Assembly: GCF_004358665.1 (NCBI RefSeq)
Contig: NZ_SMZR01000007.1
Span: 1-64,000 of the forward strand
Length of the DNA stretch: 64,000 nucleotides
Direction of reading: 5' to 3'
From: Jeotgalibacillus sp. S-D1
GTDB taxonomy: Bacteria; Bacillota; Bacilli; Bacillales; Jeotgalibacillaceae
Positions 1-8,286 of this stretch are shown here, one piece after another; position 1 is the first letter of the stretch, and every line of letters starts with the position of its first letter. Below the pieces are notes generated by a model, which was given only the letters and a program-made list of their open reading frames with translations, did no database searches and was not told the DNA's origin. The translations under genes were made by a program, and so were the position numbers.

Positions 1-34
1 GTTCGTCCTGAGCCAGGATCAAACTCTCCGTAAA
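1..34 (-). rRNA. rrs: 16S rRNA gene, 5' end only
   Basis: The reverse complement carries the universal 5' end of bacterial 16S rRNA (AGAGTTTGATCCTGGCTCAG followed by GACGAAC). The rest of the gene lies left of the window. The mature end is placed near 34 by comparison with the Bacillus 16S start. The neighbouring ygxA gene matches the rrnD-flanking gene of B. subtilis, so this is probably the rrnD-equivalent operon. Confidence 0.97.
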
Positions 35-154
35 GTGTTTGATAAAGCTCATTTGTTTCATTTAAAACTTGTATTAACGTTGACGTTTTTGGTTGTTTAG
101 TTTTCAAGGTTCAAGGTGTTTCGTTTGCGCCTGTGCTGCTCGGGCGACTTTCTT

Positions 155-184
155 ATATTAACATAATATTAAATGTTATGTCAA
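155..184 (-). promoter_or_regulatory. rrn operon promoter (sigma-A type)
   Basis: On the minus strand a perfect TTGACA (179-184) is followed, after 18 bp, by TAATAT (155-160), upstream of the 16S start. The AT-rich leader between about 148 and 35 would be the pre-16S leader. A second promoter may exist but is not obvious. Confidence 0.7.
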
Positions 185-194
185 CATATATTTT

Positions 195-232
195 GTCGCT
201 GCTTTCATTCGATTAAATCGCTCAGCAGCGAC
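195..232 (-). terminator. hairpin between ygxA and the rrn promoter
   Basis: A 9-bp perfect stem (GTCGCTGCT / AGCAGCGAC) with a 20-nt loop lies just past the ygxA stop codon. There is no clear U-tract in the ygxA direction, so it may slow or end ygxA transcription before the rrn promoter, or be a structural element only. Confidence 0.35.
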
Positions 233-264
233 GTTTAATATCATAACAAGAGTTCAACTAAAGA

Positions 265-1146
265 TCAAGGGTTTTTAAAATCTTTTTTTACAGAATAATA
301 TCTATGGTAGATTCCTTTTCCTTTTGTTTCTACTGATATAGTTGAAATCAGGTTTTTCTCGATTAAAAATTCGATCATAACGGTCAGATCTACCGTATAG
401 TATGAAAGTTCTTCATGAGCAAGCAGCTCTTGAAAATTCCATTCACTCTTTTCACTTAAGATTTCAATTAAATGGCTGGAACCAACTTGAATGCGGGAGT
501 GAATTAGAAACTCACTTGCCAGAAATAACAATTCAAGTCTTTTTTCCAGGGTCTCTTCACTGTTAACCAGTTCTTCATACAGTTTGAAAATTTCCGGTTC
601 AATCTGCTTCACCTGATTCCATACTGTCACTTCAGGATGAAATCCATTTTCAATGACGGCAAGCCTTGCCAAATGGTGCAAGGAATGAACGACATGATTA
701 TAGGCATCAAGAAAGTGGCGGGATTCAAAAAAAGCCTTGCCGTCCATGTAACGCCGAATTAATTTGGCGAATTCGACGCCCATTTTAATTTTCCTTCCAT
801 AGAAAGGAAAATCCCGAAGCTCCGTTCGCATATTTTCGATATATTCATTTCGATCAAATACGATTCTTCCCGTTAACAGCCATTCTGTAATTTTCCGGTT
901 GCTTCCGAGTAAAAGCCATTCTTTGATTTGATCCTCTGTAATAATATGCATCGCGGCCTTACTGTCTTCGTATGTATAATGCTTCATAAAAACAGGTGCC
1001 TCAGCTTCTTTAACAACTATAAGTAGTATTGTGTCAAACGTATCGGTCAGTGTACTCTGTCTATCTTTCTTTTGAACAATTAAAATTCCGAGCGTATTCG
1101 GCTGGCTTGCTCTCTCCTGATAAATGGGACGCAGAATGTCTTCCAT
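265..1146 (-). CDS. ygxA: YgxA-like nucleotidyltransferase-fold protein
   Basis: A 293-residue protein matching the Bacillales YgxA family: an N-terminal nucleotidyltransferase-like region (about residues 1-110), a helical middle (about 120-215) and a C-terminal winged-helix-like part. The biochemical role is unknown; the fold suggests nucleotide transfer or RNA binding, which is inference. The start is supported by AAGGAG at 1155-1160. Its place next to an rRNA operon and opposite ygzB/perR is the same as in B. subtilis, which is the main support for the name. Confidence 0.85.
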   Translation of the reverse strand: MEDILRPIYQERASQPNTLGILIVQKKDRQSTLTDTFDTILLIVVKEAEAPVFMKHYTYEDSKAAMHIITEDQIKEWLLLGSNRKITEWLLTGRIVFDRNEYIENMRTELRDFPFYGRKIKMGVEFAKLIRRYMDGKAFFESRHFLDAYNHVVHSLHHLARLAVIENGFHPEVTVWNQVKQIEPEIFKLYEELVNSEETLEKRLELLFLASEFLIHSRIQVGSSHLIEILSEKSEWNFQELLAHEELSYYTVDLTVMIEFLIEKNLISTISVETKGKGIYHRYYSVKKDFKNP

Positions 1147-1296
1147 AATAGTAACTCCTTCGCTATAAAATGCTTTATGTAGTTATTCGACAAGGACAGT
1201 CATTTTCCTGCTTTATCTTTCGTAAATAATCCGTCACTAAATTGATCTATCGTTCACAAGGTTCTATGATATAGTAAAAGCTCAGGGGGGACAATA

Positions 1297-1674
1297 ATGG
1301 CTAAAGCATATTCAAATAAAATTAATAAAATCCGTTCATTCGCGCTTGCTCTTATATTTGTCGGGTTTGTCATTATGTATGCGGGTATTTTCTTCCGTGA
1401 AAATCCAATCGTCATGTTAATTTTCATCTCACTTGGGATGATTGCTTTAATGTTCAGTATGGTCGTATATTTTTGGATCGGCATGCTGTCTACGAAGGCG
1501 GTCATAGTAAATTGCCCAAATTGTGAAAAGCCGACGAAAATCCTCGGCCGGGTGGATATGTGCATGCACTGCCGTGAACCTTTAACACTGGATCCTGACC
1601 TAGAAGGCAGGGAATTCAGCGAGGACTATAATAAGAAGAAAAACAAAAGTGACAATGAACCTGTAAACAAATAA
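1297..1674 (+). CDS. ygzB: YgzB family membrane protein (UPF0295)
   Basis: A 125-residue protein with two predicted membrane helices (about residues 15-33 and 39-62) and a cytoplasmic tail carrying CPNC and CMHC, a likely zinc ribbon. GGGGG precedes the ATG by a normal distance. The family is conserved beside perR in Bacillus, has no known function, and here converges on perR. The tail is charged and low in complexity after about residue 105. Confidence 0.9.
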   Translation: MAKAYSNKINKIRSFALALIFVGFVIMYAGIFFRENPIVMLIFISLGMIALMFSMVVYFWIGMLSTKAVIVNCPNCEKPTKILGRVDMCMHCREPLTLDPDLEGREFSEDYNKKKNKSDNEPVNK

Positions 1675-1707
1675 AAAAAGAAGCTCACATCAGTGGGCTT
1701 CTTTTTT
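1675..1707. terminator. bidirectional terminator, ygzB / perR
   Basis: AAGAAGC and GCTTCTT form a stem around a short loop, with A-run on one side and T-run on the other, between two convergent genes. Confidence 0.85.
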
Positions 1708-2136
1708 TACGGAACAATCCTGACAGGTGCCGTATACTTCCATTCGGTGGTTATTTACTTTAAATCCGGTAACATGCGAAGCTAAATGCTCTACTTCATC
1801 TAAACCAGGATAATGAAAATCCACAATTTTTCCGCATTCCTGGCATATAGCATGGTAGTGATCCGTTGTCACAAAATCAAAGCGACTTGAAGAATCTCCA
1901 TAGGTTAATTCTTTCACAAGACCAACTTCTCTAAAAACACGAAGGTTGTTATATACTGTGGCCACACTCATATTAGGGAATTTCCCTTCAAGTGCCTTGT
2001 AAATATCATCAGCAGTCGGGTGTGACATGGACCCTACCAGATATTCCAGAATCGCATGACGTTGAGGAGTAATACGCACCCCAGTACCTTTTAGTGAATC
2101 TAATGCCTCGCGCAGCTGCATTTCTGACACCGCCAT
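1690..2136 (-). CDS. perR: Peroxide-responsive repressor PerR (Fur family)
   Basis: A 148-residue Fur-family repressor that controls peroxide defence genes; metal-catalysed oxidation of a histidine releases DNA. The sequence carries [32 protein letters not shown] and two CxxC pairs (Cys98/101, Cys138/141) for structural zinc. The regulatory metal ligands of B. subtilis PerR (His37, Asp85, His91, His93, Asp104) are present at His39, Asp87, His93, His95 and Asp106. The assigned ATG has GAGGTG only one base upstream, so a start at Met6 (2121) is possible. A Per box overlaps its promoter, so it probably represses itself. Confidence 0.95.
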   Translation of the reverse strand: MAVSEMQLREALDSLKGTGVRITPQRHAILEYLVGSMSHPTADDIYKALEGKFPNMSVATVYNNLRVFREVGLVKELTYGDSSSRFDFVTTDHYHAICQECGKIVDFHYPGLDEVEHLASHVTGFKVNNHRMEVYGTCQDCSVKKEAH

Positions 2137-2163
2137 GCACCTCTTTCTATAAAAAGTCTTTCT

Positions 2164-2178
2164 TTATAATCTTTATAA
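2164..2178 (-). promoter_or_regulatory. Per box of perR
   Basis: TTATAAAGATTATAA on the minus strand matches the Bacillus Per box consensus TTATAATNATTATAA at all but one position. It sits directly after the -10 element, as expected for repression by PerR of its own gene. Confidence 0.8.
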
Positions 2179-2180
2179 AT

Positions 2181-2210
2181 AGTGTACTCGCCTATAATAG
2201 GATTTGTCAA
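2181..2210 (-). promoter_or_regulatory. perR promoter
   Basis: TTGACA (2205-2210), an 18-bp spacer and TACACT (2181-2186) on the minus strand, 45 bases upstream of the perR start and just before the Per box. Confidence 0.65.
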
Positions 2211-2241
2211 ACGGTTCACCAAATGATCATCCTAAAAATAG

Positions 2242-2275
2242 TAAAAACCCCTGCCCATAAAACAGAGCAGGAGTT
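2242..2275 (-). terminator. terminator of the abgT-family gene
   Basis: On the minus strand AACTCCTGC pairs with GCAGGGGTT around a short loop and is followed by TTTTT, 11 bases after the transporter stop codon. Confidence 0.8.
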
Positions 2276-2285
2276 CAATAGTAAA

Positions 2286-3827
2286 TTATCTGGAGTAGAA
2301 CACATTTGATCCGGGACCCAGATCAATTCCCGTGTACATAAAGACTAGGAGCATAAGAGTCCAGACGATTGAAAAAACAATTGTGTAAGGAATCATTGTG
2401 GAAATTAACGTACCGATTCCTACATTCTTATCGTATTTTTGAGCAAATGCAATTACTATCGCAAAATAAGGCATTAATGGAGAGATAATATTCGTTGTTG
2501 AATCTGCAATTCGATATAAGACCTGTGTAAATTCAGGTGCATATCCAAGCTGCATCATAATTGGCACAAAAACCGGTGCCATAAAAGCCCACTTAGCAGA
2601 TGAGCTTCCAATGAATAAATTAATTACCCCTACAACAAACATAAATCCAAGAACGAGTAAAATCCCTTCCAGACCTGCTTCACTCAGCCAGTCTGCTGCA
2701 TTGTATGCGAAAATTTGTCCGAGATTACTTGTATTAAAGTAGGCAATGAACTGTCCTGCAACAAAAGCAAGAACAATGTACATGCCCATTGTAGCCATCG
2801 TGTCAGACATTTGATTTGCAATGTCTTTATCACTGCGTATCGATTTAGTAACTAATCCGTATACAAAACCAGGGATTAAGAAAAAGATAAACAGGATCGG
2901 CACCAGCGTTTGGAAGAACGGAGCTGCCAGAATCTCGTCATTTGGAAGTCCTGCCCGCAGCGGTCCCCAGCTCGGAACTACTAAAAGTGCTATTAAACTG
3001 CTGGTAATAATAATTGAAAGAAGGGCCATCCAAAGTCCTTTTTTCTCAATAGAAGATACATTTTTCATATCTTCCGTTTCAGCCGCATCTACATTTCCTT
3101 TGTAGGATCCTAAACGAGGCTCGACAATTTTCTCAGTGACAAACGTACCAGCGATCGTCAGAAGGAAAACTGATGCAATCATAAAGTAGTAGTTCATCAG
3201 AATATTCATGCCGTCAGCATACCCTGGATCAAAAGCGGCAGCTGCGGCGATGGTTAATTCTCCTAATAAGGGATCAAGAGAAGTAACGAGCAGGTTTGCA
3301 CTGAAACCGGCCGATACACCAGCGAAAGCTGCGGCAAGACCAGCCAAAGGGTGGCGCCCAAGCCCTGCGAATAAAACGGCTCCAAGCGGAGTAAGTACAA
3401 CATAACCGGCATCTGCAGCCATAGAAGACATGATTCCGCCAAAAACCAGCGCTGCAGTCAGCAGCTGCTTTGGCACAGAAGTTACCAGTGCTTTAAGTGC
3501 AGCTGATATAAGTCCTGAGCGTTCAGCAATTCCGATACCAAGCATCGTGACTAATACAGTTCCAAGAGGTGCAAAACCAGTGAAGTTGGTTACTGCCGTT
3601 TCAAACATGTATAAAATTCCATCTGAACTCAGAAGATTAAATACATTAATTGTTTCCCCTTCGCTATCTTCAACAGACCAGCCAAGCGCCGACCCTAAAG
3701 CCGAAACCAGCACAACTAAGGCTGCAAAAATAAAAAACAGGGTAACCGGATGAGGAAGCTTATTACCAACGCGTTCGATTCCATCGAGCCCTTTGGTAAA
3801 AAACCCTCGCTTTTTTATTTTCTCCAT
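2286..3827 (-). CDS. AbgT family transporter
   Basis: A 513-residue polytopic membrane protein of the AbgT family (p-aminobenzoyl-glutamate / antimetabolite transporters such as AbgT and MtrF). About a dozen hydrophobic stretches are visible, with family-like motifs HPVTLFFIFAALVVLVSALGS near the start and LTPLGAVLFAGLGRHPLAGLA and GSSSAKWAFMAPVFVPIMM later. AGGAGG lies seven bases before the ATG. The true substrate cannot be told from sequence; related members are sodium- or proton-driven importers or drug exporters. It sits between perR and bcp, which are neighbours in B. subtilis, so it looks like a lineage-specific insertion. No Per box was seen in front of it. Confidence 0.88.
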   Translation of the reverse strand: MEKIKKRGFFTKGLDGIERVGNKLPHPVTLFFIFAALVVLVSALGSALGWSVEDSEGETINVFNLLSSDGILYMFETAVTNFTGFAPLGTVLVTMLGIGIAERSGLISAALKALVTSVPKQLLTAALVFGGIMSSMAADAGYVVLTPLGAVLFAGLGRHPLAGLAAAFAGVSAGFSANLLVTSLDPLLGELTIAAAAAFDPGYADGMNILMNYYFMIASVFLLTIAGTFVTEKIVEPRLGSYKGNVDAAETEDMKNVSSIEKKGLWMALLSIIITSSLIALLVVPSWGPLRAGLPNDEILAAPFFQTLVPILFIFFLIPGFVYGLVTKSIRSDKDIANQMSDTMATMGMYIVLAFVAGQFIAYFNTSNLGQIFAYNAADWLSEAGLEGILLVLGFMFVVGVINLFIGSSSAKWAFMAPVFVPIMMQLGYAPEFTQVLYRIADSTTNIISPLMPYFAIVIAFAQKYDKNVGIGTLISTMIPYTIVFSIVWTLMLLVFMYTGIDLGPGSNVFYSR

Positions 3828-4004
3828 AAAATCCTCCTAGACTCTTATAATATTAAATTTTCTAACAACTCTGCGATAAACAGGTAGTGCCATTATAAAG
3901 ATATAACGCGTAGAAAAAAAGACCTATGGCAAAATCCGAAATACAAACAATATTCACATGATTACAAAAATAAAATACGCACAAAATTTCTGCGCGTATT
4001 TCAT

Positions 4005-4481
4005 TTAATGATTTAATTCGTTTTGAACGAACTTCAGTGTATCCTCCACATGACCTTTCACACGAACTCCCCGCCATTCTTTTGCCAGACGTCCTTCTTT
4101 ATCAATGGCGAAGGTGGAGCGTTCAATTCCCATATATTCCTTACCAAATGTCTTTTTCAGTTTCCATACACCGTACTTCTCAGCAGCTTCATGCTCCTGG
4201 TCGACCAATAGTTCAAAAGGCAGATCATGCTTGTCAATAAATCGTTTATGCTTTTCTTTTGGATCCGGGCTAACCCCAAGAATTACAGCATCCACACCTT
4301 CAAATGATGCATGATGATCACGAAAATCACACGCTTGTGTGGTACATCCAGGTGTCATATCCTTAGGATAAAAATATAAAACCACATTCTTTTTTCCGAC
4401 ATAATCGCTTAACGAAACTGTTTCACCTGATTGTGTTTCCAGCGTAAAATCAGGTGCCTTCTCTCCTACTTCAATCTTCAT
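4005..4481 (-). CDS. bcp: Thioredoxin-dependent thiol peroxidase Bcp
   Basis: A 158-residue peroxiredoxin of the Bcp/PrxQ type (YgaF in B. subtilis) that reduces hydroperoxides with thioredoxin. The PGCTTQAC motif gives the peroxidatic Cys46 and the resolving Cys51 five residues on, typical for this group. GGAGGGGGA precedes the ATG. Cytoplasmic. It lies near perR, but no convincing Per box was found in its upstream region, so control by PerR is not claimed. Confidence 0.95.
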   Translation of the reverse strand: MKIEVGEKAPDFTLETQSGETVSLSDYVGKKNVVLYFYPKDMTPGCTTQACDFRDHHASFEGVDAVILGVSPDPKEKHKRFIDKHDLPFELLVDQEHEAAEKYGVWKLKKTFGKEYMGIERSTFAIDKEGRLAKEWRGVRVKGHVEDTLKFVQNELNH

Positions 4482-4546
4482 TGCAACTCCCCCTCCATTG
4501 CTTTCTTACATCTAAGACTACATAATGAAAATTTTAATTTCAATGA

Positions 4547-4954
4547 TTAACGGTTATCGTTTTTGGGTGATCTGTTAAAAATTAATGTCCAAACGACTGT
4601 TACGGGCAGCGCATGTCCCAAATAACTAGCCACCAGGGAAATTGCTCTGCCCCACCCAACTGGAATAATTTCACCATTGCCAACAGAAAATAGCATCATT
4701 CCGCTAAAATAAATAGCCGTTTCAAATAATGACCAAAAGGATGTAATTGGATGTCGCTGCATCATAACAGTGATCCCTTCCAGCGTCATCACTGTATATA
4801 TTGTGGCAAAGCCGGTAAGCAGTACAGCATATGTAACGGTCAGCAGCAGAAAATTCCTTAAAGAAAATACCTGGCCATCCCAGGATGTGGTCAGAAGCCG
4901 CTTAATCGCATAGCCAGTCATTATTACTACACAAGCTAAAATGAGCCATCCCAT
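4547..4954 (-). CDS. Ion channel (pore domain of the Ion_trans_2 type) with atypical filter
   Basis: A 135-residue membrane protein with helices at about 1-19, 33-58 and 102-126 and a pore-loop segment before the last one. The pore segment reads FSVGNGEIIPVGWGR, aligning with the potassium-channel signature TVGYGD plus IxPxxxxGR, but with Ser90-Val-Gly-Asn-Gly-Glu95 in place of Thr-Val-Gly-Tyr-Gly-Asp. Ion preference is therefore uncertain. The start is set at 4954 because GAGGAGG lies six bases upstream; a longer reading to 5011 has no such site. It is divergent from hemL. Confidence 0.7.
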   Translation of the reverse strand: MGWLILACVVIMTGYAIKRLLTTSWDGQVFSLRNFLLLTVTYAVLLTGFATIYTVMTLEGITVMMQRHPITSFWSLFETAIYFSGMMLFSVGNGEIIPVGWGRAISLVASYLGHALPVTVVWTLIFNRSPKNDNR

Positions 4955-5029
4955 CAGAATCCTCCTCATTTGCGCAATCAAGTTCATCATATTACAATAC
5001 CTATGACGCAATGACTGGGAGGAGACATA

Positions 5030-6316
5030 ATGAATTATTCAAATTCTGAGCGGCTTCATGAAGAAGCCCTGGAACATATAGTAGGAGGAGTTAACAGCCC
5101 TTCCCGCTCATTTAAAGCAGTGGGCGGCGGATCACCTGTTGCCATGGAGCGAGGAAAAGGTGCTTACTTTTGGGATGTAGACGGAAATCAGTATATTGAC
5201 TACCTGGCTGCCTACGGCCCTATTATTACCGGACATGCTCATCCACATATCACAAAAGCCATTCAGCACGCAGCTGAAACAGGTATTTTATATGGCACCC
5301 CAACAAAACATGAAGTAACATTTGCGAAGATGCTGAAAGAGGCTATGCCGGCAATGGAAAAAGTTCGTTTTACAAACTCAGGAACTGAGGCTGTCATGAC
5401 AACCATTCGTGTGGCACGTGCTTATACCGGCCGGGATAAAATCATTAAATTTGCCGGCTGCTACCATGGGCATTCAGATCTTGTGCTCGTTGCTGCCGGT
5501 TCGGGACCTGCTACTCTTGGAACACCGGATTCAGCCGGTGTAACAAAAAACATCGCGAGTGAAGTCATTACAGTCCCATTTAATGAAATCGAACCCTTTA
5601 AAGAAGCTTTAGAAAAATGGGGCGATGAAATTGCAGGGGTACTTGTCGAACCGATTGTAGGCAACTTTGGAATCGTTGAGCCGCTTCCCGGTTTTCTGGA
5701 GGAAGTAAATAAGCTTTCACATGAAGCAGGGGCATTAGTGATTTATGATGAAGTTATTACTGCGTTCCGTTTTATGTATGGCGGTGCCCAGGATTTGTTG
5801 AATGTGAAGCCCGATTTAACTGCAATGGGTAAAATTATTGGAGGCGGTCTTCCAATTGGCGCGTACGGTGGACGAGTAGATATTATGGAAAAAATCGCTC
5901 CACTCGGCCCTGCCTATCAAGCCGGTACAATGGCTGGAAACCCTGCTTCCATTCAAGCCGGTATTGCTTGTTTGGAAGTATTAAAAGAACAGGGCGTTTA
6001 TGAAGAACTCGACCGTTTAGGCGCTATTTTAGAAAAAGGCATTCTTGAATCGGCTCAAAAGCATGATGTGACGATTACAATTAATCGTTTAAAAGGCGCT
6101 CTGACCATTTATTTTACTGACCAGAAAATCTACAACTACGACCAGGCAGAAGCTACAGATGGAGAAGTCTTTGCGCGTTTCTTTAAACTGATGCTTGCAC
6201 AGGGAATTAACCTTGCTCCATCAAAATATGAAGCCTGGTTTTTAACTACCGCTCATACAGAAGAAGATATTCATAAAACACTTGAAGCGGTAGATCAAGC
6301 TTTTAAACAACTATAA
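5030..6316 (+). CDS. hemL: Glutamate-1-semialdehyde 2,1-aminomutase
   Basis: A 428-residue pyridoxal-phosphate enzyme that turns glutamate-1-semialdehyde into 5-aminolevulinate, the heme precursor. The PLP lysine is Lys268 in [25 protein letters not shown] and CYHGHSD are also family motifs. Position between ygaE and bcp identifies it as the second Bacillus copy (GsaB/HemL2) rather than the hemAXCDBL copy. GGAGGAGAC precedes the ATG. Confidence 0.96.
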   Translation: MNYSNSERLHEEALEHIVGGVNSPSRSFKAVGGGSPVAMERGKGAYFWDVDGNQYIDYLAAYGPIITGHAHPHITKAIQHAAETGILYGTPTKHEVTFAKMLKEAMPAMEKVRFTNSGTEAVMTTIRVARAYTGRDKIIKFAGCYHGHSDLVLVAAGSGPATLGTPDSAGVTKNIASEVITVPFNEIEPFKEALEKWGDEIAGVLVEPIVGNFGIVEPLPGFLEEVNKLSHEAGALVIYDEVITAFRFMYGGAQDLLNVKPDLTAMGKIIGGGLPIGAYGGRVDIMEKIAPLGPAYQAGTMAGNPASIQAGIACLEVLKEQGVYEELDRLGAILEKGILESAQKHDVTITINRLKGALTIYFTDQKIYNYDQAEATDGEVFARFFKLMLAQGINLAPSKYEAWFLTTAHTEEDIHKTLEAVDQAFKQL

Positions 6317-6324
6317 GTTTATCG

Positions 6325-6357
6325 GTACGAACCCTTAATTGGGTTTGTACTTTTTTA
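6325..6357 (+). terminator. hemL terminator
   Basis: GTACGAACCC and GGGTTTGTAC form a 10-bp stem around TTAATT, followed by TTTTTT, nine bases past the stop codon. Confidence 0.9.
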
Positions 6358-6459
6358 TGAATGCGTTTTATTCTCTGCTCTAGTCGCCTTTGATAAAAAA
6401 TTCATTTTTCTGAACTTTTACATTCGCCTTTTATAGACACAAATTCTCCTTCTTTTCTC

Positions 6460-6488
6460 TTGCAGTAGACCCTGAACCGAGGTATATT
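6460..6488 (+). promoter_or_regulatory. candidate promoter of the ArAE exporter gene
   Basis: TTGCAG (6460-6465), 17-bp spacer, TATATT (6483-6488), about 85 bases before the coding start. Otherwise nothing else is seen in the 6358-6573 gap. Confidence 0.5.
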
Positions 6489-6573
6489 ACTACTATTGTC
6501 CAGCTGAAATCAAAATTCACTGCGGCAATGAATAACGTGAAATTATAACGTCAAGAAAGGATTTATTTTATCC

Positions 6574-7656
6574 ATGAAGCTCGGAGCCCGAGTGTTAAAG
6601 ACGGGAATTGCAATTGTCCTGGCCTTATATTTAGCTGAGTTACTGCAGCTTCCATCCCCTATATTTGCCGGGATCGCTGCAGCGTTTGTTGTACAGCCGA
6701 CCATTTACCGGTCATTCGTTTCTATTTTAGAACATATCCAGGCCAATTTAATTGGTGCCATTGTAGCCGTTTTGTTCGTTTTAGTATTTGGGAATCATGT
6801 GGTTGTTATTGGATTTGCAGCAGTAATCACGATTACGATTATCTTAAAGCTTAGGATTGAATCAACGATTGGTTTAGCCCTCGTTACGTTAATCGCCATA
6901 ATGGAAGTACAAAACGAAGCGTTTGTTACGTTTGCCCTGCTGCGGTTTGCAACGATTATGCTGGGTGTTTTATCGTCATTTGTCGTAAACCTTATTTTCC
7001 TGCCGCCTAAATACGAGACAAAGCTGTTTTATAAAATCTCTACGACAACAGATGATATGGTTAAATGGATTCGATTAAGTACACGCCGCGCCACAGAACA
7101 TCAGCTGTTAAAAAAAGATATTGAAAAATTCAAAGAACGTCTGATAAAAATTGACCAGACATATTTAATGTATAAAGAAGAACGCGGCTATTTCAAGCGA
7201 AATTCCGTTTCAAAAACGCGAAAGCTTGTCGTCTACCGTCAAATGATTTCAACAGTAAGAAGAAGCTTTGAAATTCTGAAACGGCTGCACCGCTTTGAAA
7301 ACGAGCTAAATCAGGTGCCGGAATCACTTCAGCTGATTATTCAGGAACAGCTTGATTGCCTGATGAGCTACCATGAGCAGCTGCTATTGCGATTTGTTGG
7401 GAAAATCAAATCCACCAATGAACATGACCAAATTAATCATACATGCATGAACCATAAAGAAGTAACGGATATATTTATGGTGGAAGTAAATAAAGCACGC
7501 GACGAAGAAGAAAATAACAGCTATCATTTGCTCCATGTACTCTCTTCCATGCTTGAATACGAAGAACATCTGGTTCATCTGGATACGCTGATTGCAAGCA
7601 TTCAATGCCACCAGGATGATAATGATGTTTCACTTCCTGAACGCGATCTTGATTAA
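6574..7656 (+). CDS. ygaE: Aromatic acid exporter family membrane protein (YgaE)
   Basis: A 360-residue protein with several membrane helices in residues 1-150 and a helical cytoplasmic domain after about 155, the layout of the ArAE/FUSC (DUF939) family. Members are linked to export of aromatic acids, but no substrate is known here. AAAGGA lies about 12 bases before the ATG. Synteny with B. subtilis ygaE between hemL2 and ygaD supports the name. Confidence 0.85.
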   Translation: MKLGARVLKTGIAIVLALYLAELLQLPSPIFAGIAAAFVVQPTIYRSFVSILEHIQANLIGAIVAVLFVLVFGNHVVVIGFAAVITITIILKLRIESTIGLALVTLIAIMEVQNEAFVTFALLRFATIMLGVLSSFVVNLIFLPPKYETKLFYKISTTTDDMVKWIRLSTRRATEHQLLKKDIEKFKERLIKIDQTYLMYKEERGYFKRNSVSKTRKLVVYRQMISTVRRSFEILKRLHRFENELNQVPESLQLIIQEQLDCLMSYHEQLLLRFVGKIKSTNEHDQINHTCMNHKEVTDIFMVEVNKARDEEENNSYHLLHVLSSMLEYEEHLVHLDTLIASIQCHQDDNDVSLPERDLD

Positions 7657-7680
7657 TCAATTCCTTCACAAAAACAAAGA

Positions 7681-7724
7681 AAAACGCACTGAATTTCACA
7701 AAGTAAATTCAGTGCGTTTTTTTA
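7681..7724. terminator. terminator after ygaE
   Basis: AAAACGCACTGAATTT pairs with AAATTCAGTGCGTTTT around a short loop and is flanked by T- and A-runs; a very stable, near-perfect palindrome that can end transcripts in both directions. Confidence 0.9.
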
Positions 7725-7797
7725 TAATGTTACTTTTTTAACTTTTAGCGTTAATAATTAGTGAATACGTTTATCATTCTATTGTATGAGGTGAAAT

Positions 7798-8214
7798 ATG
7801 ACTTATAAAATTTTAACAAACACATCCCCAACATTAGAAGAATACATCTATTTATGCTCAAGTGTTGGTTGGAAAGAATTTATGAATTTTGATGCTGCAG
7901 AGACTTCTATCCGAAATTCTGTCTATTCCGTTGTTGTAAAGGATCATAACACCATTATGGGTATGGGAAGAATTGTGGGGGATCATGCTATTTATTTCTA
8001 TATACAGGACATAGTCGTTCACCCTGATTATCAAGGAAAAGGGATTGGCAAAAAAATTATGAGCGCTTTACTGATGTATCTTGAAGAAAATGCCCCGGAT
8101 AAGGCGTTCATCGGTTTATTTGCTTCTGAAGGAAAAGGAGATTTTTATGAAAAATATGATTTTAAGGATTTCTCCCCTTCTATGACAGGAATGTTTAAAG
8201 TGATCTCAAAATGA
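7798..8214 (+). CDS. GNAT family N-acetyltransferase
   Basis: A 138-residue acetyl-CoA-dependent acetyltransferase. The acetyl-CoA motif is seen as VVHPDYQGKGIGKKIM (about residues 77-92), and GLFASEGKGDFYEKYDF matches the C-terminal GNAT pattern. GAGGTG stands five bases before the ATG. Its substrate cannot be guessed. It is not part of the conserved ygaE-ygaD order in B. subtilis. Confidence 0.88.
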   Translation: MTYKILTNTSPTLEEYIYLCSSVGWKEFMNFDAAETSIRNSVYSVVVKDHNTIMGMGRIVGDHAIYFYIQDIVVHPDYQGKGIGKKIMSALLMYLEENAPDKAFIGLFASEGKGDFYEKYDFKDFSPSMTGMFKVISK

Positions 8215-8243
8215 TTTTAAATTTAAATCCTTAAAAGAAAAAT

Positions 8244-8286
8244 GGGCTTAGAGGTGATTGCTTCCTCTAAGCCCTGTGTTTTTTCT
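8244..8286. terminator. terminator between GNAT gene and ygaD
   Basis: GGGCTTAGAGG pairs with CCTCTAAGCCC around a 9-base loop, followed on the plus strand by TGTGTTTTTT, between convergent genes. Confidence 0.85.

Noticed and set aside
3862-4077. 71-codon minus-strand frame overlapping the end of bcp
   Set aside because: No ribosome site, overlaps bcp in another frame and no protein-like features.
4481-4546. Per box upstream of bcp
   Set aside because: The AT-rich sequence there has no 15-base dyad close to TTATAATNATTATAA.
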